Source of the DNA: Corynebacterium phocae
Lineage (GTDB): Bacteria; Actinomycetota; Actinomycetes; Mycobacteriales; Mycobacteriaceae
Direction of reading: 5' to 3'
Length of the DNA: 64,000 bases
Assembly (NCBI RefSeq): GCF_008693075.1
Contig: NZ_VXKJ01000048.1
Location: forward strand, 186,001 to 250,000
In this document: one piece after another, positions 8,491 to 16,366 of the stretch
Position numbering within the stretch: position 1 is the first letter of the stretch
Layout of the letters: every line of letters starts with the position of its first letter
Program-made: the position numbers and the translations under genes
Notes under the pieces: generated by a model
The model's database searches: none
Told to the model about the DNA's origin: nothing
Seen by the model: the letters and a program-made list of their open reading frames with translations, nothing else

Positions 8491-10161
8491 CTAGTTGTTG
8501 TTTTGGGTGGCATATTGCTGGACCATTGCGCGTAATTCCTTGCGGCTGGTCTTGCCCACGCCGGTGTGGGGAAAACTGGCCGCAAATTCGAAGAAATCCG
8601 GCAGCTTGTACTCCGCGAGGCCGCGCTCACGAAGATAGGACCGTACGGCCACCGCGTCCAGATCTTTACCGGTGCTACCTTCCGTACGCACGATGAAGGC
8701 AAAAACCTTCTCCCCTTGCGAGTCATCCGCAACCGCCACTACCGCCGCGTCCAGGATGTCCGGATGGGAAATCAGGTGATCCTCTATTTCCTCAGCGGAG
8801 ATTTTCTCCCCGCCCCGGTTAATCTGATCCTTGGATCGCCCCTCCACCACCAGGTGACCGGAGGGCAACTGGCGCACGATATCGCCCGTGGAATAGAACC
8901 CACCGGCGGTAAAAGAACCGGGGTCTGCGCCCTGGAAATAGCCGGTGATGGTGTACGGTCCGCGCGTAAGCAGGTGGCCACGCTGCCCGGGAACTACATC
9001 CTCCCCGTTGTCATCAACAACCCGTATCTCATCATCCGGTGAAATGGGCTTGCCCTGGGTAGTCTCAATCAGCTCTGCCGGATCATCCAAGCGGGTGTAG
9101 TTAACCAAACCTTCCGCCATGCCAAAGACCTGCTGGAGTGTGCAGCCCAGCTCCGGGGCCACACGGCGGGCTGCCTCCGGGGTGAACTTGGCACCGCCCA
9201 CCTGCAGCACCTCCAAAGATTCCAGGTTGGGTTTAAGCACCGGTGCCAAGGACAGCCACGCCAACGCCAAGGGTGGAACCAACGCGGTCATGGTGATTTC
9301 CTCCGCCGCAATGAGGCCAAACGCGGTGGAAGGGGAAGGATCAGCGGTCATCACTACACAACCACCAGCCCAGAACACGCCCAAGATGCCCGGCGAGGAC
9401 ATGGTGAAGTTGTGTGAGACCGGCAGAACCACCAAGAAGCGGGTTGCCGGGGACAGCCAGCAAATCTTGGCCGACTCCCGGACCGAATAAAGGTAGTCCG
9501 CATGCGTGCGCGGGATGAGCTTGGGTATTCCCGTGGTTCCACCCGAAACCTGCAAGAAAGCCAGGTCCGTAGAAACGGGGTTAACAGCATCAAGGGCCCG
9601 CACACTGGAACTATCCGCACCTTCCCACACCGCAGGGCTCAAGCACACATTGTCCCCCGCGTCTGCTCTGGCAATGATAACGGCAAGCTCAGGGGTATCC
9701 TCCCGCAAACTCTCCGCTAGTTCCCGATGGTTGAAACCCTGGTACTTATCCGCACAGATCAAAGCCTTGGCTTTGGTCTGCGCAATGAAGTGCCCCAGCT
9801 CCTCGCGCCGGTGTGCCGGCAGGCTGAAGACCGGCCGCGCCCCCAAGCGAAAAAGGGCACCAATAACCAACACGTACTCGTAGATATTTGGCAGCTGCAC
9901 CACCACAAAATCTTCCGGGTTAATGCCCTGGCCGGCCAGGAAATCAGCCGTCGCAGTAATCTGCTGATTAAGCTGCCGGTACGTTGCCCGGCGCGCCGCG
10001 CCCTGGCAATCCTTAGCCACCAAGGCCTCATTGTCCGGGAAAGTTCCAGCACACGTGGCAAAGAACTCCGCAAAGGTATCTTCAGTCCAGTAGCCCTTTT
10101 CTTGATACTGCTTTGCCCGCTCTGGCGGGAAGTATTCCGGCTGTTTAACCAAGTCTGACAT
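8491..10161 (-). CDS. dhbE: 2,3-dihydroxybenzoate-AMP ligase
   Basis: 556 aa, standard for DhbE/EntE (~536-540). ANL-family motifs: SGGTTGIPKLIPRTHADYL (P-loop, ~residue 195), GMAEGLVNYTRL (~340), STGDIVRQLPSGHLVVEGR (~425) and the terminal GVGKTSRKEL lysine. The pocket signature SHNFTMSSPG carries the Asn and Ser, and QQVFGMAE the Val, that mark DHB-activating rather than salicylate-activating enzymes (Cys and Leu there) in the DhbE structure work. It activates DHB as adenylate and loads the aryl carrier protein encoded next. A GAAAG site precedes the ATG. Confidence 0.93.
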   Translation of the reverse strand: MSDLVKQPEYFPPERAKQYQEKGYWTEDTFAEFFATCAGTFPDNEALVAKDCQGAARRATYRQLNQQITATADFLAGQGINPEDFVVVQLPNIYEYVLVIGALFRLGARPVFSLPAHRREELGHFIAQTKAKALICADKYQGFNHRELAESLREDTPELAVIIARADAGDNVCLSPAVWEGADSSSVRALDAVNPVSTDLAFLQVSGGTTGIPKLIPRTHADYLYSVRESAKICWLSPATRFLVVLPVSHNFTMSSPGILGVFWAGGCVVMTADPSPSTAFGLIAAEEITMTALVPPLALAWLSLAPVLKPNLESLEVLQVGGAKFTPEAARRVAPELGCTLQQVFGMAEGLVNYTRLDDPAELIETTQGKPISPDDEIRVVDDNGEDVVPGQRGHLLTRGPYTITGYFQGADPGSFTAGGFYSTGDIVRQLPSGHLVVEGRSKDQINRGGEKISAEEIEDHLISHPDILDAAVVAVADDSQGEKVFAFIVRTEGSTGKDLDAVAVRSYLRERGLAEYKLPDFFEFAASFPHTGVGKTSRKELRAMVQQYATQNNN

Positions 10162-10176
10162 TGTTTATCTTTCGCC

Positions 10177-11259
10177 TTAATCCACGTCTGTATTTAGTGT
10201 TAATTTCTCTGGTTCTAACCCCAGCACCGCTCGGATGGGACCCAGCTTCGCGGAGGTTTCCGCGAGTTCTTCCGCCGGCACGGAGTCCGCCACGATGCCG
10301 CCGCCGGCATAGGCCGTGATGGCTTCTGGCTCCACGAGCGCGCTGCGGATGGATACCCGCCATTCGCCGTTGCCCTGGGAGTCCGCCCACCCCACGACAC
10401 CGCTGTAGAAGTTCCGGTTAGGCTCCTGCCGCGCCAGCATCTCCCGCGCTTGAGGGGCCGGGTGGCCGTTGACGGCGGCGGTGGGGTGCAGCATATGCGC
10501 CAGGGACAGCGCGGAGATATCTTCGGCCAGCTGCCCCACAATCTTGGTTCCCAGGTGCCATGTGTGGGCAGTGTGCATAAGCTCCGGCTGCGGGGGCACC
10601 TCCAAGTGAGTGCACAGCGGGCCCAGTACCTCAGCTATTCCCTCGGTGACGTAGGCATGCTCAACATGGTCCTTCGTGGAGGTAAGCAGCGCCTGCGCAC
10701 GGGCGTTATCGATCTCCGGGTCGTGGCTGCGCGGGGCCGTGCCCGCCAAGGGGAAAGACTCAATCCAGCGGCCTTGTTTGCGGATTAAGACCTCCGGGCT
10801 GGGCCCCACAAAATACGCGCCGCCGCCAACGGCCGTTAAGTAGCCGTATCCGGTACCAGCGGTGGCCATGTATTTAGCCAAGATGGCCTCCGCGCTAACC
10901 GGTGCCGCTAACTGGTAGCGCTGCGCCCGGGACAGGACAATCTTTTTCAAGCTGCCTTGCTTGATAGTTTCCACCGCCTGCGCGACTGCCCGCTGGTGTT
11001 CCTGCGGGCTGGGGTGGTCTTCTACTCCAATGACCTGAGCGTCCAGCCAGGTTTCCAGCTGCGGCAGCTTTTCACCAAACTCCCAGGAGTCCGGCTGGAA
11101 CAGGTAGGCGGGGTCCCTGCGGTGGAAGGGGATGGCCCCCACCAGTAACTTTCCCGGCTGTTGTAAGAAACCTTCCGCTTCTGCCAGCGTTGTAAACGCT
11201 ACTTCTACCCCGCGCGCAGCCAGGGTGCGCGAGTGGTCAGCAAAAATAAAACTGTACAT
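10177..11259 (-). CDS. dhbC: Isochorismate synthase
   Basis: About 360 aa from the ATG at 11259; a longer in-frame extension to 11307 would overlap the isochorismatase gene and lacks homology. Chorismate-binding family features: KKIVLSRAQRY (~residue 105-115), PLAGTAPRSHD (~190), HLGTKIVGQL and LHPTAAVNGHP (~260-280), and the C-terminal AYAGGGIVADSVP. It converts chorismate to isochorismate in a Mg-dependent step, the entry to DHB synthesis. It starts 17 bp after the dhbB stop and its own stop lies 15 bp before dhbE. Salicylate synthases share the fold, but the presence of DhbA, DhbB and DhbE settles the pathway. Confidence 0.92.
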   Translation of the reverse strand: MYSFIFADHSRTLAARGVEVAFTTLAEAEGFLQQPGKLLVGAIPFHRRDPAYLFQPDSWEFGEKLPQLETWLDAQVIGVEDHPSPQEHQRAVAQAVETIKQGSLKKIVLSRAQRYQLAAPVSAEAILAKYMATAGTGYGYLTAVGGGAYFVGPSPEVLIRKQGRWIESFPLAGTAPRSHDPEIDNARAQALLTSTKDHVEHAYVTEGIAEVLGPLCTHLEVPPQPELMHTAHTWHLGTKIVGQLAEDISALSLAHMLHPTAAVNGHPAPQAREMLARQEPNRNFYSGVVGWADSQGNGEWRVSIRSALVEPEAITAYAGGGIVADSVPAEELAETSAKLGPIRAVLGLEPEKLTLNTDVD

Positions 11260-11275
11260 TTTTACCGAATCCCCG

Positions 11276-11917
11276 CTAACTAACCGCCGCCGCAGACACG
11301 GCCTCACAAGCCGCCGCTGCGTCTAGCACCACACCGCAACGCTTTGCCACCCACTCCAGCGCCTGCTGGTGCTCCCCGGCACTAAAGTCTGCGATGGCGT
11401 CGCTAACCATAAACGGCTGAATATCTTTCATAAAGGCGTCCCCCGCGCTGACTTGGCACCCCATGTGCCCGTATACGCCGGTGATTATCAGCTGATCCCG
11501 GCCCGCAAAGGACATTGCCTGTGCCAGACCGGTGCGCTCAAACGCGGAATAGCGCCACTTGGTGATTACCTCATCACCCGGCTGGGGTGCCAGCGCCGTG
11601 ATAATGCCTGCTTCTTCTTCCGTCTGCATGCCCTGCCCCCACACCTCGCTCAGCAGCCCGCGCTGCAAGGGGTGCTGGCGGGGCGGTTGCGCCGAGTAAA
11701 ACACCGGCACCCCGGCTTCTCGCGCAGCCTCCAGCAGCCGCGCGATGTTGGCAATGACCGGTTTGATTGGCGCGTGCCCCGGGTCGTAAGCCGCAATGAA
11801 ATAGTTCTGCATGTCATGAACTAGTAGCGCCGCTCGCTGCGGGTCAAGCTCCCACGCGGCCGCGCGCCGCTGCGGGGGTTGAGGGATGTCGTAGTTGGGG
11901 ATTGCAGGTATAGCCAT
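11276..11917 (-). CDS. dhbB: Isochorismatase, without aryl carrier domain
   Basis: 213 aa. The cysteine-hydrolase fold is clear: LLVHDMQNYF (catalytic Asp), ITKWRYSAF (Lys) and GVYGHMGCQVSAGDAFMKD, in which the equivalent position in EntB lies near the active site. It hydrolyses isochorismate to 2,3-dihydro-2,3-dihydroxybenzoate and pyruvate. EntB/DhbB proteins are ~285-312 aa because of a C-terminal aryl carrier domain; this one stops where that domain would begin, and the carrier is encoded separately at 8240-8473. An AAAGGATA ribosome site precedes the ATG. It begins 21 bp after dhbA. Confidence 0.92.
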   Translation of the reverse strand: MAIPAIPNYDIPQPPQRRAAAWELDPQRAALLVHDMQNYFIAAYDPGHAPIKPVIANIARLLEAAREAGVPVFYSAQPPRQHPLQRGLLSEVWGQGMQTEEEAGIITALAPQPGDEVITKWRYSAFERTGLAQAMSFAGRDQLIITGVYGHMGCQVSAGDAFMKDIQPFMVSDAIADFSAGEHQQALEWVAKRCGVVLDAAAACEAVSAAAVS

Positions 11918-11938
11918 GGAAAATATCCTTTACGTAAT

Positions 11939-12655
11939 CTAGCTATCGAGGGTGGCTCCGCCATCCACGCGCATATCGTGCATGGTGATGTGCCCGGCGG
12001 CAGGAGAGATAAGAAACAGGCAGGCCGCCGCAACGTCTTGCGGTTGCGCTAGCTTGCCTAGCGGGATTCCCAGGCGGTAGGTGTCCTGGTTGCCCGCAAT
12101 TACGGCCGCGGATTCATCCGCGCCGGGTGCCCACATCCCTTCCAGCATGGGTGTGCGCGTGGAGCCAGGGGAAACCACGTTGCAGCGCACCCCGTGCGGC
12201 GCGCATTCTAGGGCTAGCGTTTTTGTCCACGCGGTAACCGCCGCCTTGGACGCACCGTAGCTGGCCATGCCCACGCGCGGGGTGGTTGCCGCGTTGGAGG
12301 ACACCACCACAACTGCGCCGCTGCCCTGCTGGCACATCTGGCGCGCTACGGGCGCTACCACGTTGACGGTTCCGCCAAAATTCACTGCGAAGTTAGCGTT
12401 ATCTTCTGGCTCCAGCGCACAGTCCGGTTCCATCACGCCGGCCACGTGAATCAAGGCATCTACCGGCCCGCGCGCCTCCACGGCTTTGCGGAGATGTTGC
12501 TGCACCGCCTCTGCGTCCCGCACATCTACTTCCGGTAAGTCCCAGGCCGTAACCTGGCCGCCACTGTCAGCTGCCAGGTCCAGCACTGCTTTGCCGATAC
12601 CCCCTCCAGCCCCCGTTATCAACAGGTGCCGGAATCCGGTGTCCCAGGTGGCCAT
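11939..12655 (-). CDS. dhbA: 2,3-dihydro-2,3-dihydroxybenzoate dehydrogenase
   Basis: 238 aa from the ATG at 12655, which is preceded by AAGGAG at 8 nt spacing; the open frame runs on to 12796 but the extension has no family similarity. Short-chain dehydrogenase motifs: [12 protein letters not shown] (NAD binding), VVVSSNAA with the catalytic serine, and YGASK (Tyr and Lys). It oxidises dihydro-DHB to DHB with NAD+. First gene of the operon, 165 bp downstream of a DtxR-like box. Confidence 0.92.
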   Translation of the reverse strand: MATWDTGFRHLLITGAGGGIGKAVLDLAADSGGQVTAWDLPEVDVRDAEAVQQHLRKAVEARGPVDALIHVAGVMEPDCALEPEDNANFAVNFGGTVNVVAPVARQMCQQGSGAVVVVSSNAATTPRVGMASYGASKAAVTAWTKTLALECAPHGVRCNVVSPGSTRTPMLEGMWAPGADESAAVIAGNQDTYRLGIPLGKLAQPQDVAAACLFLISPAAGHITMHDMRVDGGATLDS

Positions 12656-12669
12656 GGCCGCACGCTCCT

Positions 12670-12771
12670 TCAAGGTTTCCTGCGCCGCACAGGGCCAGGT
12701 GCCCGCAACGCAGACGAGCGCGTGCGGGATTCCTCCCCCAGAACAATGCAAAGGTTGGTAATAAAATTCAT
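12670..12771 (-). other. Possible upstream ORF in the siderophore operon leader
   Basis: A 33-codon ATG frame whose TGA stop abuts the AAGGAG ribosome site of dhbA (CCTTGAAGGAG). The placement would allow translational coupling or leader-peptide control, but no strong ribosome site is seen before its ATG and the Arg/Pro-rich C-terminus is not distinctive. Inference only. Confidence 0.2.
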
Positions 12772-12819
12772 CCGAAAGACGTAACAATTGAACCACGACC
12801 GCGGATAAATGGCCAGTTT

Positions 12820-12838
12820 TTAGGACAGGTTTACCTCA
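12820..12838 (-). promoter_or_regulatory. DtxR-type iron box upstream of the siderophore operon
   Basis: The plus-strand 19-mer TTAGGACAGGTTTACCTCA matches the corynebacterial DtxR consensus (TTAGGTTAGCCTAACCTAA) at 13 of 19 positions, including the full TTAGG and ACCT arms. Iron-loaded DtxR would repress the operon that begins 165 bp away at dhbA. No convincing -10 could be assigned, so the exact position relative to the promoter is open. Confidence 0.6.
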
Positions 12839-12917
12839 TTTTCTGCCGTTGCCGCCCTCAAGGACATAGCGGAACCTGACTGCGCCTGGACAACTTAGCC
12901 CCTTGTATCGAGCAACG

Positions 12918-12960
12918 TTTAACACGTTCCAGGTAGCGTCATTCAGGTAGCGTCATTTTC
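12918..12960. repeat. IS21-like end remnant
   Basis: The sequence contains GTTCCAGGTAGCGTCATT followed by a second AGGTAGCGTCATT. The same GTTCCA...AGCGTCATT words occur at 43862-43880 and 48321-48339, next to IS21 and IS256 remnants. It reads as a worn insertion-sequence end near the 5' side of the siderophore locus. Confidence 0.4.
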
Positions 12961-13011
12961 AGTGCTACAAGTGGTTGGATGGAACGGCCAGTTTTTGGAA
13001 AGGGCTTGGAC

Positions 13012-13182
13012 CTAGTTCCCCGGATCAAGCAAGTTTGCCGATTGATCGAGAGGACTTCGTGGCAGTCCACGGCCCTCTTCCAGATAGGCGTCAATGTCAA
13101 ACTCCGGCACTTCTCCCATTAACTCTTCGGGAGTCAAAATAGCCAGTTCTAGAGCGGTAAATCCCCCCGAAGGTTCGTCCAT
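13012..13182 (-). CDS. Small acidic hypothetical protein (56 aa)
   Basis: An ATG at 13182 preceded by AAGGAG (8 nt spacing) opens a 56-codon frame ending at a TAG (13012-13014). The protein is acidic (TPEELMGEVPEFDIDAYLEE) and soluble. I do not recognise a family. Its last ~15 codons run toward the IS21-like end remnant at 12918-12960, so the C-terminus may be altered. The strong ribosome site and absence of competing ORFs support it as a real small gene. Confidence 0.45.
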   Translation of the reverse strand: MDEPSGGFTALELAILTPEELMGEVPEFDIDAYLEEGRGLPRSPLDQSANLLDPGN

Positions 13183-13373
13183 CAGAAAAGAACTCCTTCA
13201 TAGACTTGGCAGTCACTTGGCTTCTGAACCGGGACCCTACCACACCGGCTGCACCGCGGTAAAGGGTATTACAGAGCCGGACAGGGGCCGGCCCGCACTG
13301 ACTCCCACTTTTTGGCTCCCAAGGTTTAGGCTGTTTGATAACTGCGCAAACCCAAAAGGAGCCCTACTACCCC

Positions 13374-16178
13374 ATGTCTTCCGTGTTCGGCTGGATAGCT
13401 ATCCTCGCATCACTTCCGGTGTGGGGCTACTTCTTCTACCGCGCGTGGAAAATGTACGCGTTTATCAGCTCCGGCGGACCTAACTCCGTCACGCGCACGG
13501 ACAAACCCGCCAGGCGCCTCAAGCGCGTCATCGTTGAGGTCTTCGGCCACACGCACTTCAAGGGCCGCCCCTTTGTCAACGCCGCGCACTGGGCCGTCAT
13601 GGTGGGCTTCCTCTTTGGCATAGTGGTCTGGTTCGAGGCCTACATCCAAACCTTCGCGCCCGCGCGCGGGTGGCCGCTCATATCCAACCTGGCGGCCTAT
13701 CACCTGGTGGAAGAAGTCCTGGCCATAGCCACGGTCCTGGGCATTAGCTTCCTTGCTTTCATCCGCTGGCGGAAACCAGCCCGGTTTGAAAACTCCCAAA
13801 CCCTGCCGGCAATTCTGGTGGAGGCAATCGTCTTCTCTGAAGGCCTGGGCATGCTGTTTGTGAAGGCCGCCAAAATTGCGGCCTACGGTCACGGACACAT
13901 GGCCACGGATTTTGTCTCCCTCCCGCTATCCCACCTGCTGCCGGCCAGCCCCGCACTAGTCTCCGGATTGGCGCTCTTTAAGCTGCTCACCGGCCTGGCG
14001 TTCATCGTGGCCATCTCCCGCTACTTCACATGGGGTGTCATGTGGCACCGCTTCTTAGCCTTTTTCAACATCTTCTTCCAACGCAACCCCAGCGGGGAAA
14101 AAGCCCTGGGCAAACTCCCCACCCCGGACCTGGAAGAAGACGTCACTTTCCACAGCTGGAAGATGCTGCTGGACTCCACCACCTGCACAGAATGCGGGCG
14201 CTGCCAGGATCTTTGCCCCGCCTGGAACACGGACAAGCCGCTGAGCCCCAAGAAGTTCATGACCGACCTACGCGACGCCGCCGTGGACCAGCACGCCAAC
14301 CTCAACGTCCTCAACCTCACCGGCGTGATTGACGATGACGTCCTGTGGTCCTGCACCAACTGCGGCGCCTGCGTGGACCAGTGCCCCGTGGACATTGAAC
14401 ACATTGACCACATCAGCGACCTACGCCGCTTCAAGGTCCTGGCGGAATCCGACTTCCCCTCCGAGCTGACTTCCCTGTTTAAAAACATTGAGAACAAGGG
14501 CAACCCCTGGGGCCGCAATAACTCTGAGCGCCGCACCTGGATCGATGAGGTCCGCGCCCAAGGCATTGAGGTCCCCATCATCGGCGAGGATGACTTCACC
14601 GACATGGAGTACCTGTTCTGGGTGGGTTGCGCCGGCGCTTATGACGATGCCGCCCGCGCCACCACCAAAGCCACCGTCCAGCTCCTGCACACCGCCGGGG
14701 TCAAGTTCGGTGTGCTGGCCACCGGGGAAACCTGCACCGGGGACCCGGCGCGTCGCGCCGGCCACGAATTCCTCTTCCAGATGATGGCCCAGCAGAATGT
14801 GGAAACCCTCAACAGCGCTTTCTCCGACTTTGACGCCACCGAGAAATCCCAGCGCAAAATCATCACCACCTGCGCGCACTGCTTCAACACCATCCGCAAC
14901 GAATACCCCGACTTTGACGGCCACTTTGAGGTCTTCCACCACACCCAGCTTCTCAACCGCCTAGTCCGCGAGGGTCTGCTCAAACCCGTCCCCCGCACCC
15001 CGAATAACCGCAAACCCATTACCTACCACGACCCCTGTTTCCTGGGCCGCCACAACAAGGTCTACGACCCACCCCGTGAGCTACTCGAAGCCACCGGCGT
15101 GCAGCTGCGGGAGATGGATCAAAACAAGGAAACCGCCATGTGCTGCGGTGCCGGCGGCGCCCGCATGTTCATGGAGGAAAAGCAAGGCCAGCGCATCAAC
15201 GAAGTCCGCTCCGCCCAGGCGGTTGCCACCGGCGCGGAGGAAGTTGCCACCGGCTGCCCCTTCTGCAATGTCATGTTCACCGGCGGGCTCAAAGCCGTGA
15301 CCAGTGCCACCGGCGGTGACTCCCCCGCCCCGCGCGTCAACGATGTGGCCATCATGCTGCGTAACTCCATCACTGACGCCGACGGCAACCTGCCCACCGC
15401 CCGCCCCAAGGCCTTCCTGGGCCAACCCGTCCGCCGCCTTTCCAGGCCACAATCTTCGCAGGTAACGCAGTCCCCCACTCCCACGGCACCTAAAACCCCC
15501 GTAGCGCCCAAACCCCCTGCACCAGCGCCAGCAGCGCCAGTAGCGCCAGCGCCAGCAGTGCCAACACCACCGGCAAACGCAAGCACAACACCAGCACCAC
15601 CGGCCGCACCGGCTGGAGTAGCACCAGCAGCGCCAGCGCCAGGTGTACCAGCAGCGCCAACACCGCCAGCACCTCCGAAACCACCAGCACCTCCGGCTGG
15701 AGTAGCACCAGCAGCGCCAACACCACCAGTGCCACCGGCAGCAGCTCCACCGGCTGGAGCAGCACCGGCAGCCCCCACGCCACCAGCACCAGGTGTGCCA
15801 ACGCCACCGCAAGCGCCCGTAGTAGCGCCAGCTGTACCAACGCCACCGGCAGCGCCAACGCCACCAGCACCTCCGACTGGAGTAGCGCCAGCTGTACCAG
15901 CAGTGCCATCGCCGCCGGCCGCGCCCACACCACCGGCAGTAGCAGCCCCACCGGCTGGAGTAGCACCAGCAGCACCAACAGTGCCAACACCACCGGCCGC
16001 ACCCACACCACCGCCGCCTCCGGCTGGAGTAGCACCACCACAGCCACCTGCAGCAGCTCCAGCGCCACCAGCTGGAGCGGCACCGGCAGCCCCCACGCCA
16101 CCGCCGCCAGCTGTACCAGCGCCACCGGCTGCGCCGCCAGCACCGGGAATTCCGTTACCACCGCCGCCCCCAAGTTAA
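13374..16178 (+). CDS. Membrane-bound iron-sulfur reductase (heterodisulfide-reductase-like) with Pro/Ala-rich tail
   Basis: About 934 aa from the ATG at 13374 (AAAAGGAG 12 nt upstream); an in-frame TTG lies at 13335. Order: ~5 membrane segments (to ~250), two ferredoxin-like 4Fe-4S sites (CTECGRCQDLCP ~275 and CTNCGACVDQCP ~330), then two cysteine-rich CCG domains (CAHCFN; DPCFLGRHN with CCGAGG and CPFCN, to ~645). From ~700 to the end the chain is almost only Pro, Ala, Val and Gly. The family is typified by mycobacterial Rv0338c, predicted to pass electrons between membrane quinones and an unknown partner. The aminotransferase three genes on echoes the Rv0338c/Rv0337c neighbourhood. Confidence 0.85.
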   Translation: MSSVFGWIAILASLPVWGYFFYRAWKMYAFISSGGPNSVTRTDKPARRLKRVIVEVFGHTHFKGRPFVNAAHWAVMVGFLFGIVVWFEAYIQTFAPARGWPLISNLAAYHLVEEVLAIATVLGISFLAFIRWRKPARFENSQTLPAILVEAIVFSEGLGMLFVKAAKIAAYGHGHMATDFVSLPLSHLLPASPALVSGLALFKLLTGLAFIVAISRYFTWGVMWHRFLAFFNIFFQRNPSGEKALGKLPTPDLEEDVTFHSWKMLLDSTTCTECGRCQDLCPAWNTDKPLSPKKFMTDLRDAAVDQHANLNVLNLTGVIDDDVLWSCTNCGACVDQCPVDIEHIDHISDLRRFKVLAESDFPSELTSLFKNIENKGNPWGRNNSERRTWIDEVRAQGIEVPIIGEDDFTDMEYLFWVGCAGAYDDAARATTKATVQLLHTAGVKFGVLATGETCTGDPARRAGHEFLFQMMAQQNVETLNSAFSDFDATEKSQRKIITTCAHCFNTIRNEYPDFDGHFEVFHHTQLLNRLVREGLLKPVPRTPNNRKPITYHDPCFLGRHNKVYDPPRELLEATGVQLREMDQNKETAMCCGAGGARMFMEEKQGQRINEVRSAQAVATGAEEVATGCPFCNVMFTGGLKAVTSATGGDSPAPRVNDVAIMLRNSITDADGNLPTARPKAFLGQPVRRLSRPQSSQVTQSPTPTAPKTPVAPKPPAPAPAAPVAPAPAVPTPPANASTTPAPPAAPAGVAPAAPAPGVPAAPTPPAPPKPPAPPAGVAPAAPTPPVPPAAAPPAGAAPAAPTPPAPGVPTPPQAPVVAPAVPTPPAAPTPPAPPTGVAPAVPAVPSPPAAPTPPAVAAPPAGVAPAAPTVPTPPAAPTPPPPPAGVAPPQPPAAAPAPPAGAAPAAPTPPPPAVPAPPAAPPAPGIPLPPPPPS

Positions 16179-16353
16179 GGCCAAGTGCTCGGGGGTTTAA
16201 GCCCGAAACGGGCGCCATACCTTGCCATGTCACCTTGCTCGAAAGAGTCCGTGCCTGGCTCGGACTGCAAAAATTGTGACACCTAGCGTGAGCCAAACAC
16301 CTGTGCGCTTGATAACACGTTCGTTCAATAGTTAAATACCGGCGGCTCTTGCG

Positions 16354-16359
16354 TAAGAT
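16354..16359 (+). promoter_or_regulatory. -10 element of the antiporter gene (leaderless start)
   Basis: TAAGAT lies 7 nt before the ATG at 16367, so the transcript would begin at or next to the start codon; no ribosome site is present. Another possible promoter, TTGATA (16309-16314) with 17 nt spacing to TTAAAT (16332-16337), lies just upstream. Confidence 0.55.
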
Positions 16360-16366
16360 CTACTCC

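Noticed and set aside
2850..12655. Bacillibactin (Gly-Thr) biosynthesis
   Set aside because: The NRPS has only one C-A-PCP module plus TE, and its pocket residues read as serine.
15081..16296. Long antisense ORFs (Gly/Ala-, Trp/Arg- and Leu/Val-rich) opposite the Fe-S reductase tail
   Set aside because: They are reading shadows of the GC-rich Pro/Ala repeat; no start signals or domains.
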